The position numbers and the translations under genes are program-made. From contig JAKSDO010000053.1 of NCBI GenBank assembly GCA_022360055.1, forward strand, positions 1 to 43,146: a stretch of DNA of 43,146 bases, read 5' to 3'. Source of the stretch: Cytophagales bacterium (GTDB lineage Bacteria > Bacteroidota > Bacteroidia > Cytophagales > Cyclobacteriaceae). This document shows, in pieces, positions 24,127-34,106 of the stretch. Under the pieces are notes generated by a model that was not told where the DNA came from, did not search any database, and saw nothing but the letters and a program-made list of their open reading frames with translations. Positions within the stretch are counted from its first letter, which is position 1. Every line of letters begins with the position of its first letter.

Positions 24127-27100
24127 TTAATTAATATCTATTACTCTTTCTTCCCCGTTGAACTTCTTCACCGAAATGTATCTGGCATCTCCGGGGACAA
24201 TAATCTTTCTCGACTTTTGAGCTAAAAACGTATGACCGTAGTAAAATTCTTCTTTCCTTTTTTTTCCATCAATTGTCTCAATGACCATGGAGGAATCATC
24301 GAAATCCAATGCTATGATGGTATCTGCATCCAGGCTTCCGGGTCCTGAAAAAACCCTTAGAGAATCCGAATTCTGGGTGGCGATCCAAATTGGTCGATTA
24401 TGGCCAATTATTAATTGCGTCAAACCCTTGGCATCTCCCGGCACATAAAAACCCGATTCGACAATCGGCACCGATCTAAAAGAACCCTGTCCGTCTCCCT
24501 CTAAAAGCAGGCCATTGAATGCATCATATCTGCCAATCAATAATTCTGTTCCGTAATCGTTCCCCACCATTAGCAAATCCTGCGCGCCGTCATCGTTATA
24601 ATCCACAGTCAGCATTCCGTAAATAGGGGCGAATTGTGCTTCAACCGGCATTTCTTTCAGCAAAAAACGTTCATTGCCCACATTCTCAACATAGGATGTC
24701 GCCGTATGATTGACCTCCAATTTGAGGACCTCCGGAGGAGGCGGATCCATAATAGTATTCATATCTGCCAGCGCAAATTGTGCATGCGTAGGATACACGC
24801 TTCGAAACGAAGGGATCTGCTTCGACATATCCTCCAATCCAAAAACGGGGTATTCGCGATAGGTCCCCATAGAATCCACGATATACGCCGAAGGGATCAA
24901 ATCGTACTTTCCGTTGACATCAAAATCCCCTGCATAAACTTTGATCGGACGATCCTTATGCGCTCTTAATGAGGTATTCAGACCAAGGTTCCCAAATACA
25001 TAGTCCGTGTCTCCGTCATTGTCAAAATCTCCGGCCCCGATGCTGTTCCAAAAGCCCGTATACATACTTACTCCTGTTTTTTCAGTAATATTCTCCAACT
25101 TTCCCCGGCTATTTTTCAAAAAAACCGGAGGCATCCATTCACCGGCCACTACCAGGTCCACCCAGCCGTCATCATTAAAATCGGTCCAAAGCGCATCGCT
25201 GACCAAACCGAACGATTGAAAAAGCCCGGCAGCTTCGGTATCAGCAACAAATTTGAATGTACCGGCATTTGACTCATTTCTTAACAATACACTTTCTGCG
25301 GACCTCGGATATTCAAAAGGGACAACCCTTCCGCCTACAAACAGGTCCAGATCTCCATCCCGGTCATAATCGGCTGCCTTCACAGCCAGTCCGCTGAAAA
25401 AAAGTGCAGCAGGCAACGCATCGGCATGATGAACAAACGTTCCCCCCTGATTTTCAAAAAATTTATCCCGATACCCTTTGTATCCAAGTCTGAATTCATA
25501 ACCTCCTCCAACCGTGTACAGATCCGGATCTTCATCGCCGTCCGCATCAAACAGAAGGACGCCAAGCTCTTCCTCCATGTAATTACCATCTTTATAGGTT
25601 AAGCTATCCTGTCTAAAAGTTCCATTCGTTTCTTGCATCAAAAATGATCCCTTGTAAAACCTGGATCCTCCCAGGTAAATGTCGTCCAGACGGTCTCCAT
25701 TTATATCTCCGACCGCAATTCCGGGTCCGTATTGGGAGAGTTTATGCAACAATAACGGTTGAACATTAAAATCGAGGTAGTCCAGTTCTTTGTGGATATG
25801 TTCCAGGTTTAATTCGGATGAGATCTCTTTAAATACCGTTTCTTTAAGGTCGCTTTTCCCGGATACCGGTCGATGTGCATTTTGATATTTAAGGGTTAGG
25901 ATCTGGTTAACACGTACATCCTCCAGCACTTCCTTCTTCCCGCAAGGCCAGTCGACAGCAACCTTACCAATTCCGGAAAACGCTCCGAGACCAAAATGCA
26001 CGAACGGCTCCATCGTAGAGGCGTAACCTCTGAACGGAGTATATTCCATACTTTGCACCAAACCCGCTCCATATTCAATGGTGACCTTCGCACCATATCC
26101 GTCCGGATTGCCTTTGGGCCCTACAAATGCAAATCGAATCCAATTTGATGTTCGCTCCGGATCCTCCGCGATATTATTTTTATAGACCGAGGCCATATCG
26201 TTTATATTGTTGATCACATAATCGAGATCGCCGTCATTATCCAAATCGGCATACGCGGCGCCATTCGAAAAGCTTGTTGTCTCAATTCCCCACGCTTCGG
26301 AAACCTTTTTGAATGTCAAATCGCCTCGATTTTTAAATGCGTAATTCTTAATCTTTACCGAGGGGGCTTTTGCTAATTTCTCATACATCGGAATACGCGC
26401 GGGAGCACGCTCCATAAACTCAAGAAAATCGAGATCCGTAACATCCCTGGGATATCCGTTGGTCACTATGATGTCCCGGTAGCCATCGTTATCAAAATCG
26501 GCCAGCAAAGGAGCCCAGGACCAATCCGTTGCCTCAATCCCGGCATACATTCCTATTTCACTAAATACGGGTCGATCCATACCGGGCATTGTCCCGAGGT
26601 TTAGCTGAATCGTATTCCTCACGTATTGATGATAATAGTTTAATCGTTCATTATTTATATAGGTGTTGTAATTGTTCGACAATACCATTGTTTTTCGCCT
26701 GTAATTGTCTTCCGGCAGCATATCCAGTTCAAAAATATCCGGCCTCCCATCGTTGTTAAGATCCGCAATATCATTTCCCATAGCTGAAATTGACGTGTGT
26801 TTGAAGTAGTCCGCCGCCCTGTCAATGAATGTTCCGTCCCCGTTATTGATGTATAAGAGATCGTTGCTGACAAAATCATTGGACACGAAAATGTCCTTCC
26901 ACCCGTCATTATTAATATCGACAATGTTTAAACCCAGGCTGTAACCTCCTATGGTTACACCGGCTGCTTTTGAAACATCACGAAAACGGGCATGGCCGCG
27001 TGCTTCATCCCATTCATTTCGATAAAGCCGATCCGTTCTCGGTGAGCTTCCATCCAACACCTTTTGCCGGTACATGTTTGGCACACTTTGTTCATGCGCC

Positions 27101-27714
27101 TGATTGACCGCCAAGAAAAGGTCAAGGTCTCCGTCATTATCGTAGTCAAAAAAGGCGGACATGGTTGTATGGGTGGTATCATTCACCCCATACGCTTCAC
27201 TCATTTCCTGAAAAACCGGTATGTTCTCAGAGTTTAATCCCCGGTTAATGAAAAGTTTGTTTGTCCTTTTTGAAACCTGTACCTGATTGGAGGCACAGAC
27301 GTAGATATCCGGCCAGCCGTCTCTGTTTATATCCACCACATTAACCCCGGTCGACCATACGGATTCCGCGGCTACTTTTGCAGTTGAAGTAACATCTTCA
27401 AAATTAAAACCGGATTTGTTTAAATACAGCCGATTCCCGACCACACTCCCGGTAAAGTAAATATCCTGTAACCCATTTCTGTCAAAATCGGCGATAGCTA
27501 CCCCTCCTCCGTTATAAAGGTAATCGACTGTGCTGATGTTGAAGGTGTCGTTTTCAGTAATTGTATTTGAAAAAGCGATACCGGTTTCCTCCGGATCAAG
27601 GGCTGTGAACAAGTCACTTTTCATTTCGCATGACAGAACTGCCGACAGGATTAAAGCGCCCTGAAAAAAAACTTTACCTCGAAGATAAACCGCCTTTTGC
27701 AATCGTCTTTTCAT
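24127..27714 (-). CDS. FG-GAP/VCBS-repeat lipoprotein with ASPIC-UnbV domain (CRTAC1-like), copy 2
   Basis: This 1195-residue protein has a lipoprotein-type signal ending AVLSC (Cys29). It is built of repeated Asp-rich calcium-binding FG-GAP blades: IADFDRNGLQDIYF, VDINRDGWPDIYV, DYDNDGDLDLFL and others through the length. A central ASPIC/UnbV segment (about 545-610) ends WPCGKKEVLEDVRVNQ. A second propeller region follows. Such proteins are common in Bacteroidota PULs; binding of glycans or surface scaffolding is presumed, and enzymatic activity is not shown. It is a full-length paralogue of the next gene upstream. Its ATG overlaps the TGA of a short MKP-family ORF. Confidence 0.88.
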   Translation of the reverse strand: MKRRLQKAVYLRGKVFFQGALILSAVLSCEMKSDLFTALDPEETGIAFSNTITENDTFNISTVDYLYNGGGVAIADFDRNGLQDIYFTGSVVGNRLYLNKSGFNFEDVTSTAKVAAESVWSTGVNVVDINRDGWPDIYVCASNQVQVSKRTNKLFINRGLNSENIPVFQEMSEAYGVNDTTHTTMSAFFDYDNDGDLDLFLAVNQAHEQSVPNMYRQKVLDGSSPRTDRLYRNEWDEARGHARFRDVSKAAGVTIGGYSLGLNIVDINNDGWKDIFVSNDFVSNDLLYINNGDGTFIDRAADYFKHTSISAMGNDIADLNNDGRPDIFELDMLPEDNYRRKTMVLSNNYNTYINNERLNYYHQYVRNTIQLNLGTMPGMDRPVFSEIGMYAGIEATDWSWAPLLADFDNDGYRDIIVTNGYPRDVTDLDFLEFMERAPARIPMYEKLAKAPSVKIKNYAFKNRGDLTFKKVSEAWGIETTSFSNGAAYADLDNDGDLDYVINNINDMASVYKNNIAEDPERTSNWIRFAFVGPKGNPDGYGAKVTIEYGAGLVQSMEYTPFRGYASTMEPFVHFGLGAFSGIGKVAVDWPCGKKEVLEDVRVNQILTLKYQNAHRPVSGKSDLKETVFKEISSELNLEHIHKELDYLDFNVQPLLLHKLSQYGPGIAVGDINGDRLDDIYLGGSRFYKGSFLMQETNGTFRQDSLTYKDGNYMEEELGVLLFDADGDEDPDLYTVGGGYEFRLGYKGYRDKFFENQGGTFVHHADALPAALFFSGLAVKAADYDRDGDLDLFVGGRVVPFEYPRSAESVLLRNESNAGTFKFVADTEAAGLFQSFGLVSDALWTDFNDDGWVDLVVAGEWMPPVFLKNSRGKLENITEKTGVSMYTGFWNSIGAGDFDNDGDTDYVFGNLGLNTSLRAHKDRPIKVYAGDFDVNGKYDLIPSAYIVDSMGTYREYPVFGLEDMSKQIPSFRSVYPTHAQFALADMNTIMDPPPPEVLKLEVNHTATSYVENVGNERFLLKEMPVEAQFAPIYGMLTVDYNDDGAQDLLMVGNDYGTELLIGRYDAFNGLLLEGDGQGSFRSVPIVESGFYVPGDAKGLTQLIIGHNRPIWIATQNSDSLRVFSGPGSLDADTIIALDFDDSSMVIETIDGKKRKEEFYYGHTFLAQKSRKIIVPGDARYISVKKFNGEERVIDIN

Positions 27715-27803
27715 TCATTTATATTTTTTAGGCCACTGACAATCAAACAAATATGGCCATGCTCGCGTGTGTCCTGAATTTGCTTCGACCACGCCGGTTT
27801 CAT
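27711..27803 (-). CDS. Short ORF of the MKP repeat family, overlapping FG-GAP gene start
   Basis: This frame of 30 codons starts MKPAWSKQIQDT, has the REHGHICL core and ends SGLKNINE. The TGA (27713-27711) overlaps the ATG of the FG-GAP lipoprotein (27714-27712), the same ATGA arrangement as at 5023-5026. The residues differ from the other copies more than those at 5023 and 34107 differ from each other. Coding status is uncertain. Confidence 0.45.
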   Translation of the reverse strand: MKPAWSKQIQDTREHGHICLIVSGLKNINE

Positions 27804-27895
27804 CCGTTTGTATTTCTTTAGGTTGCTGATGCGCAGAGCAATATAACCATGCTCGTATGAGTGTCCTGAAATTGCTTCGGTCCTACCGGTTTCAT
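27804..27895 (-). repeat. MKP repeat unit with a one-base frameshift
   Basis: This 92-bp unit lies directly upstream of the 27803 unit. It starts MKPVGPKQFQDT and then has one extra base compared with the 34190 unit, so the frame is lost before the EHD core. It ends with the usual CAACCTAAAGAAATAC block. It shows that the unit is tandemly duplicated here and that an upstream copy may decay. Confidence 0.55.
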
Positions 27896-27931
27896 CTTTT
27901 CAGGGTTTTTAACCGGTATCCGATTCCGCGC

Positions 27932-30900
27932 TTAATCCGTTTCCTCCAAACATAGTACAGACGCATTTCGCCTTGCTATCAGGACCAATCCCTTTCCCTG
28001 AAATATTATTTTTTCCATTCCAGAGACTTCGCCTGTCAGCGAAAGACCGATGATATGATTGAGAGCGACTTCATACCCGTTATTCTTTCCCAGCAACACG
28101 GTTCCTCTGCCGGAGCTGTATCGCCCTTCCCTCATGCTCGATTCGGTGAAATTACCACCGGTCAGAATATCGACTTTCCCATCTTTATTAAAGTCGGAGG
28201 TCAAAAAAGTTTTCAGATAACTGATCTGACAAATATTGGGGAAAGGCTCAAACCTAAAGCTCCCCGAATTGTTGATAAAAACGCCGGATCTTAGCTCGTT
28301 GACCGTTAATTTTCTTGCGGTGGCTACGCGGTCGCCAAGCACCTCCGTGACCGAAGCCTCTGCGTAGGATCTATATGATCGAAATTTGCGTCCGATCAGA
28401 GGGATTTGCTGCACCAAATTATCCCTGGTATTGAAAATGGATTCTTTTCCTTGAAAAACTCCGGTCATCACTGGGTCAATACGCCCGTCCCGGTCAAAAT
28501 CCTCCAGGTATAGATTCAGTGCACCGTTTTCGCTTAATTTCAGTTTTGAGTTCAAGCCCATATTTCCGGCAAGAATGTCCATATCTCCATCTCCTTCATA
28601 GTCCGTCAGGCAGACGGTCTGCCATAATCCGGCGCTGTTGGGTATCTTCAGAAGCGTAAACCTTTCCCGGTCCTTAACCAATATTGAGACCTCCATCCAT
28701 TCGCCGACTGTAATCAGTTCTTTTTTATGATCGCCTGTCAGGTCAGCCCACTGAGCATCTTTAACCATTCCCAATGTGCCTCCATTTGGCAATAAACGGG
28801 ACACCTCGATCATACCACTCCCTAAATTGTTTTTGAACAACCTGCTTTTCGGAGAAGGACCGTAGACCCCTGAAATCAATCCAGAGCCCATAAAGACATC
28901 CGGCCAGCCATCGCTGTCAAAATCATGAATCGCTATGCACGAGCCGGTATTAAACGCTCCTTTGAAAGCTCCGTCGAGTTTTTTAAATCCCCCGGATCCA
29001 TTGTTCAGATACAATCTGGGGTTTCCAAATGGAGATGCCCTGTCTGCGGACCATTGCTTTCCAACAACCAAAAGGTCCAGATCGTGATCCTTATCAAAAT
29101 CAAAAAATGCCGCATCAATATCGCTGGAAGACTTTTCAGGGAAGAAAACATCCTGACCGTATTTGGTAAATCTCCCGTTGGTCTGGATGAAAATCCCGCC
29201 GGCTTGACGGCTTCCCCCTCCAATATAAAAATCATCCAATCCGTCATTGTTTACATCGCCAATGGCCAGTGCCGGAGCATCATGATCGTTCAGCAGATTT
29301 GTAAATGTGCCTTTTTTTGTTTGTCTGCCTATATCGGAAGAATGGTAAAAATCTATACCTATGTCCGCACCATCGAACGTTGTAAAGAGATGCGGTGTCG
29401 TTTTAGCCCCTTCCCCGGAGCCAGGTAAGCCGGCGGATCCTGACGTCGAACTTTGTTCCAGTCTGTAGAACTGATTTGCATCAATTTTGTAAACAACGGT
29501 ATCGCTTCCATCGGGCCATTCGATCCTCATCGAGTCGACCATCGGATGGCGGCCCAATCCGGCATGAATTCGATGGTCCACGCTTGACTTGAATCCGCGG
29601 GTTCCAAAAACCTCGAACAACTGACAGTCGCGTCCGCAATACAGCTCGATCTTAGAACCCACAGCCTGTGTGTTGGCGCCTTTGCCGACAAGCTTTATTG
29701 AAATGAAATTTCCGGAGGCATCTTTATTGATCCTGTTCTCTTTGATCGTCGCCGGATTATTTAAATTATTCAAGATCAGGTCCAGATCACCGTCATTATC
29801 CAGGTCGCTATAGGCGATCCCGTTGGAAATCCGATCCTTTTCCACCCCCCATTCCTTTGAAACATCCTCAAATGTCAGATCCTTAAGATTCTTGTAAAAA
29901 TAGTTGTCGGAAAATCCATCGGGCATGTGGCCAAACAGGACCGAATCCGCCAGGTTCGGATCGTTTTGTATCCGCCCGCGGTTGATATAGACGAGGTAAT
30001 CCAGGCTATTGGGTCGTCCCGGAATTCCATTTGAAATAAAAATATCTTTCCATCCGTCGTTATCGAAATCGGCAAGCAGAGGAGCCCAACTCCAATCTGT
30101 GGCGTGAATTCCCGCCATCATTCCAATTTCTGAAAAGGTTCCGTTGCCGCGATTAAGCTGGAGCATGTTCCGCTTATATTGAGGCATATAGCCATAGCGC
30201 TCTTTCAGCTTGAAAAGCTCTGTCGCACCTTCACCCAATATGCTTTTTTGCATGGACTCCTGCTCGGGAAGCATATCCAGGGTCAAAATATCCACATATC
30301 CATCGTTGTTAAAATCCGACAGATCACATCCCATCGATGACAAACTGGTGTAATCAATCATCGACGACAATACTTCCCTGAAGCTGCCATCCTGATTATT
30401 GAGGTATAGATAATCATTCTCGATAAAGTCGTTCGCAATAAAGATATCCGTATACCCGTCTTTGTTCATATCGCTCAACCCGATGCCAAGCCCATAGCCC
30501 AATCGGGACATATATATCCCGGATTCGGCAGAAACATCTACAAATACATTATTATCATTTCTGTATATCCTGTCCCCGGCGCGCACATCCCTATTCAGCC
30601 GGACCTTGGCGCTGTCGAAAAACTGGTCCGAATGTACCGAATGATTGAGAAGATACATATCCAGATCGTGATCATGATCCATGTCAAAAAAAGCAGCTTG
30701 TGTAGAAAATCCCCGAAAATCAAGATTGTATTTCTCGGATTCTTCCTCAAACGTCAAATCGCCCCGGTTGATATAGAGCTCATTCCTGCCTTTCACTCCC
30801 TGATAATCGCCAAGACGACATAAATATATATCCAGGAAACCGTCTCCGTTAACATCGGCCATGGTCACTCCGGATTTCCAAAGCCCCGGGGATTTTACAC

Positions 30901-31219
30901 CCGCCCGATCGGATATATCCTTAAATTTCAAGTCTCCCAGATTCAGGAAAAGTGCATTATCACCTTCGTTTGAAACAAGATATACATCGCTCAGTCCATC
31001 ATTATTGATATCCCCCACTGCGACTCCACCGCCATCGTAGTAATACAGGTACTTGATAATATTGAAATCTTCGGAAAACCTTAATTCATTGCTAAATTCC
31101 AATCCTGTTTCTTCCGGGCCGAGATCTATAAAAAGTGTTGAACGCTCAGACGGCTCACAAGAAGTGTTGAAAACGCCTGTTAGAACAGCTATAAAATAAA
31201 TGTGATAAATTTTATACAC
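27932..31219 (-). CDS. FG-GAP/VCBS-repeat lipoprotein with ASPIC-UnbV domain (CRTAC1-like), copy 1
   Basis: This 1095-residue protein starts at GTG, the only start between an in-frame stop and the signal peptide. The signal ends FNTSC (Cys21), so it is a lipoprotein. It has many FG-GAP blades (VGDINNDGLSDVYLV, ADVNGDGFLDIYLC, DMDHDHDLDMYLLN). An ASPIC/UnbV segment near 515-590 ends EWPDGSDTVVYKIDANQ. A second half of further blades follows. It is paralogous over its length to the next gene and probably forms part of the surface glycan-binding apparatus. The gene follows the GH116 gene by 54 bp. Confidence 0.88.
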   Translation of the reverse strand: MYKIYHIYFIAVLTGVFNTSCEPSERSTLFIDLGPEETGLEFSNELRFSEDFNIIKYLYYYDGGGVAVGDINNDGLSDVYLVSNEGDNALFLNLGDLKFKDISDRAGVKSPGLWKSGVTMADVNGDGFLDIYLCRLGDYQGVKGRNELYINRGDLTFEEESEKYNLDFRGFSTQAAFFDMDHDHDLDMYLLNHSVHSDQFFDSAKVRLNRDVRAGDRIYRNDNNVFVDVSAESGIYMSRLGYGLGIGLSDMNKDGYTDIFIANDFIENDYLYLNNQDGSFREVLSSMIDYTSLSSMGCDLSDFNNDGYVDILTLDMLPEQESMQKSILGEGATELFKLKERYGYMPQYKRNMLQLNRGNGTFSEIGMMAGIHATDWSWAPLLADFDNDGWKDIFISNGIPGRPNSLDYLVYINRGRIQNDPNLADSVLFGHMPDGFSDNYFYKNLKDLTFEDVSKEWGVEKDRISNGIAYSDLDNDGDLDLILNNLNNPATIKENRINKDASGNFISIKLVGKGANTQAVGSKIELYCGRDCQLFEVFGTRGFKSSVDHRIHAGLGRHPMVDSMRIEWPDGSDTVVYKIDANQFYRLEQSSTSGSAGLPGSGEGAKTTPHLFTTFDGADIGIDFYHSSDIGRQTKKGTFTNLLNDHDAPALAIGDVNNDGLDDFYIGGGSRQAGGIFIQTNGRFTKYGQDVFFPEKSSSDIDAAFFDFDKDHDLDLLVVGKQWSADRASPFGNPRLYLNNGSGGFKKLDGAFKGAFNTGSCIAIHDFDSDGWPDVFMGSGLISGVYGPSPKSRLFKNNLGSGMIEVSRLLPNGGTLGMVKDAQWADLTGDHKKELITVGEWMEVSILVKDRERFTLLKIPNSAGLWQTVCLTDYEGDGDMDILAGNMGLNSKLKLSENGALNLYLEDFDRDGRIDPVMTGVFQGKESIFNTRDNLVQQIPLIGRKFRSYRSYAEASVTEVLGDRVATARKLTVNELRSGVFINNSGSFRFEPFPNICQISYLKTFLTSDFNKDGKVDILTGGNFTESSMREGRYSSGRGTVLLGKNNGYEVALNHIIGLSLTGEVSGMEKIIFQGKGLVLIARRNASVLCLEETD

Positions 31220-31273
31220 GCACTTGGTAATAAGTTATAAAAGCGATCTTATCACGTCATTCTATGTTTTCAC

Positions 31274-34102
31274 TTATTTCTTTCTTTTGGAGTTAATTAC
31301 TATCTCGACCTCATCTCCTTTTACCAGGTGTACTTCGGAAAATACCAAATTGATTTTTCCGCCGGAAATCTCGGTCCGGATCTTCTCCTGCTTTCCATTT
31401 ACTTTAAGCTTTACCGCCTTCTTATCTTGTTGTTTTTCAATGCCCAGTGAGATTTTATTTAACTTAAGTTTCCCATAAGTCAACAAAAGTGAATTTCTCT
31501 GTACGCCTTCTTCCCTGGTTTGTGAAAAACTCCCCCATCCTTCCGCCGTTACGAAAGCAGCTCTGAAGTTTTCCGGTTGTAATTTCGGATCAAACCCAAT
31601 GGCTCCTTTTGGTCCGTGATACTCAAATCCGCAAGCTGCTAAAAAAACGCCATAGCTCGCCATGGCTCTGGCATAATGGTCGCTGCACTCAATCTCATTA
31701 TATGGATTCCTCCTCAAAGGATGATAACGGTCGTGAATTGACCGGGTCAAGACTAAGCTTTTGTCGATCAGGTCGCCGCCTTCCCACATCATATGGCTCG
31801 CTACCTGGTATTCAAAGCCCGACATGCATTCATTGAAATAACCGTACTGCCAATGCTTCTCCCAGTCTTCCTTTCTGCCTCCGTTGGGCCAGGTACACAT
31901 GACCAAACCGGCTTCTCCGTCCAATGCATAGGGCCTTCCGGCCAGGTTTACCGGAAGCGATGATCGATAGGGTCCCATATCCGGAACAAAATTGTGCTTC
32001 CAGAGTGCACGAAGTGATTTCCTATTCATTTCCCCATTAAAGAGCCTTCCCAAGCCCACCTGAAATGCCCAACTTTGACCGAAAACCTGGTCGATATAAC
32101 ACCCGTTTCCGATACCGATGGCTTTATCGTGTTTCGGATCTTCGTTTTGGACAAAATAGCCATATGCCTGATTGAAGAGCTTTTCAATATTTTGTTGTCC
32201 CTTTTCGAGAATCGTACGGCATGTTTTGGCAAAGGCATCGTCGTTCATTTCTTTTGCCATTTCATAGCCGCAGGCCAGAGCGCTCAGGTACAGGCCGGTA
32301 ATCACCGGTATGTTGCCGTACCATTCCGCATCCAGGGTATTGTGTTGTTCTCCGAAGATCATACCGTTTGCTTCTCCGTCTTCCTTATCCATTGCAATCA
32401 GATAGCTAAGCGCCAGTCGGATATGCTCCCAGTTTTTTTTCAGGTATTCATCATCCTTACTCATTTGATGATCCCGGTAAGCCCTCATAATGATTCCGGC
32501 CTGACCGTCGGCAGCATCCCTGTTGGCCAGTCCGGCCCTGAAATCAATTTTTCCACTTTGCTTATCGATGACTGCAAAGTCGGTCTGCTCACGAAGGTTG
32601 CGCTCGATTTCGGGAAAGATCCGCCCCAATGCCTGGGCATAGTGCCAAACGTGTGTGCAGGTCCCCGGACAGCAGCCGACGCCTTCCCAGGCCCAAAACC
32701 GCCCGTCCTCCAGGCGATAGCAGGTTTCCGTTGCCAGCGTAGAGGTGTTTACAAATGTTCTGTTCAGGAACCAATGGGGCAAAGAAGCATCTTCATAAAA
32801 AGTCTTTCGCCATTGTAATGTATGCTCGTGCAGGTATTCAAATTTGGAGGCCAGATCCATCGCTACAGCTGCAGCGTCCGTATACATAGTTCGGTAATGC
32901 CGCCCTCTGAAGGAATTACTTAAATCGCGCCATTCGCTCGGATATAAATTCGGGAAGTACCAGGCGACTATAAATTCGACGGTAGATTCGCCTCCCGCTT
33001 CAATTTCGACGGTCTTGGTCAATCTTCCGATACTTTTATGATTGAATGCGGAAGTATATTCGGTTTCGCCGTTTGATCCAAGATCTGCCATCTGCCCGTT
33101 GCCAAGATCATACCCGCACGCAGCACCGGCGTTTCGAAGCAGCAAAGCCATGCTTCCGTAATCTCTTTGAAGTTCCGGATCATTAACCTGGCTTTTATTT
33201 TCCGCCAGTTCTGCCGGCGTATCAAAGGCAATAATGGCATCTCCATCCCTCCTCATCAGCTTATTCCTGATGATCGTTTTTAGCGGATCACCTGTGGCTA
33301 TCTGGGAAGCGTTTTCCATCCAGCCTTCCAGCTTACAGGTCACTTTACGCGCGGTGGTATTTTTGATCGTATAACGGATCACCGTGGCCGGATAGCTTGA
33401 GGATTCCCATTCCAAAGGTATAAACGGCGAGTAGGCCGTCATGTCAATTTCAACCGGGAAACCGGACTCCCTGTAACGCACTTCTCCTATCGGATATTGA
33501 CCTTTGAACGTTATGTCTCTGAAGCCCGTGTAATCCAACATCTTTTCCTTTGTTTGTCCACGATCTTGAACAACAATTTTAAAGCCCTGATCAAACGGGG
33601 AAGCCGGATCGATCGGAACTACATAGTTACTGCCATCTCTTGCCCGGATGCGACGTCCTTTGACCCGAATCGTCTTATCAATAACTCCGTTGTGTTGCTT
33701 ATTAAATATTTTCCACAACCACAGTTTACCGTCACCTCCGAGGTACACCTGTCCGGCCGTAATACCGCCAACAGGCATACCGATGTACGCAAGTTCTTTT
33801 CCGGAATAAATTTCAGGCGCTCCTCTTTTATAGAGTGATTTGACCCATTCCGGGTCCAGTCCCTTATCTTCGGGTACTGCATAACCGTCCGTATGGCGGT
33901 CCGTGGTATTTCCCAGTGCGGAGACTCCGGATACCAGACCTCCGGTCATGAGTCCCAGGAATTTCATAAAGTCTCTTCGGACAATAGGTGTTTGTTGGGG
34001 CGCTTTGGAATAGGTGTTCCCCGCTTCATCGTTGCAGCAACAGGCTGAGCCGCTGCAATCTTCATTTGGATGCGCCGTGTCTTTCATCTCTTCTTCTCTC
34101 AT
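31274..34102 (-). CDS. GH116-type glycosidase with Tat-like signal and Cys-rich leader
   Basis: This 942-residue enzyme is of the GH116/DUF608 family (beta-glucosidase, beta-xylosidase and GlcNAcase members are known). An N-terminal beta-sandwich domain with MPVGGITAGQVYLGG near 109-123 precedes an (alpha/alpha)6 barrel. Candidate catalytic residues are Glu473 in FWAWEGVGCCPGTCTHVWHY and Asp591 in EQHNTLDAEWYG. These fall at the nucleophile and acid/base positions of the family; I infer this by motif. The N-terminus carries a Cys cluster (CSGSACCCND at 16-25) and a twin-arginine-like signal (VRRDFMKFLG at 41-50), suggesting folded export. The start could also be the ATG at codon 6. A 319-bp gap and a terminator separate it from SusD. 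Confidence 0.88.
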   Translation of the reverse strand: MREEEMKDTAHPNEDCSGSACCCNDEAGNTYSKAPQQTPIVRRDFMKFLGLMTGGLVSGVSALGNTTDRHTDGYAVPEDKGLDPEWVKSLYKRGAPEIYSGKELAYIGMPVGGITAGQVYLGGDGKLWLWKIFNKQHNGVIDKTIRVKGRRIRARDGSNYVVPIDPASPFDQGFKIVVQDRGQTKEKMLDYTGFRDITFKGQYPIGEVRYRESGFPVEIDMTAYSPFIPLEWESSSYPATVIRYTIKNTTARKVTCKLEGWMENASQIATGDPLKTIIRNKLMRRDGDAIIAFDTPAELAENKSQVNDPELQRDYGSMALLLRNAGAACGYDLGNGQMADLGSNGETEYTSAFNHKSIGRLTKTVEIEAGGESTVEFIVAWYFPNLYPSEWRDLSNSFRGRHYRTMYTDAAAVAMDLASKFEYLHEHTLQWRKTFYEDASLPHWFLNRTFVNTSTLATETCYRLEDGRFWAWEGVGCCPGTCTHVWHYAQALGRIFPEIERNLREQTDFAVIDKQSGKIDFRAGLANRDAADGQAGIIMRAYRDHQMSKDDEYLKKNWEHIRLALSYLIAMDKEDGEANGMIFGEQHNTLDAEWYGNIPVITGLYLSALACGYEMAKEMNDDAFAKTCRTILEKGQQNIEKLFNQAYGYFVQNEDPKHDKAIGIGNGCYIDQVFGQSWAFQVGLGRLFNGEMNRKSLRALWKHNFVPDMGPYRSSLPVNLAGRPYALDGEAGLVMCTWPNGGRKEDWEKHWQYGYFNECMSGFEYQVASHMMWEGGDLIDKSLVLTRSIHDRYHPLRRNPYNEIECSDHYARAMASYGVFLAACGFEYHGPKGAIGFDPKLQPENFRAAFVTAEGWGSFSQTREEGVQRNSLLLTYGKLKLNKISLGIEKQQDKKAVKLKVNGKQEKIRTEISGGKINLVFSEVHLVKGDEVEIVINSKRKK

Positions 34103-34106
34103 CTGT

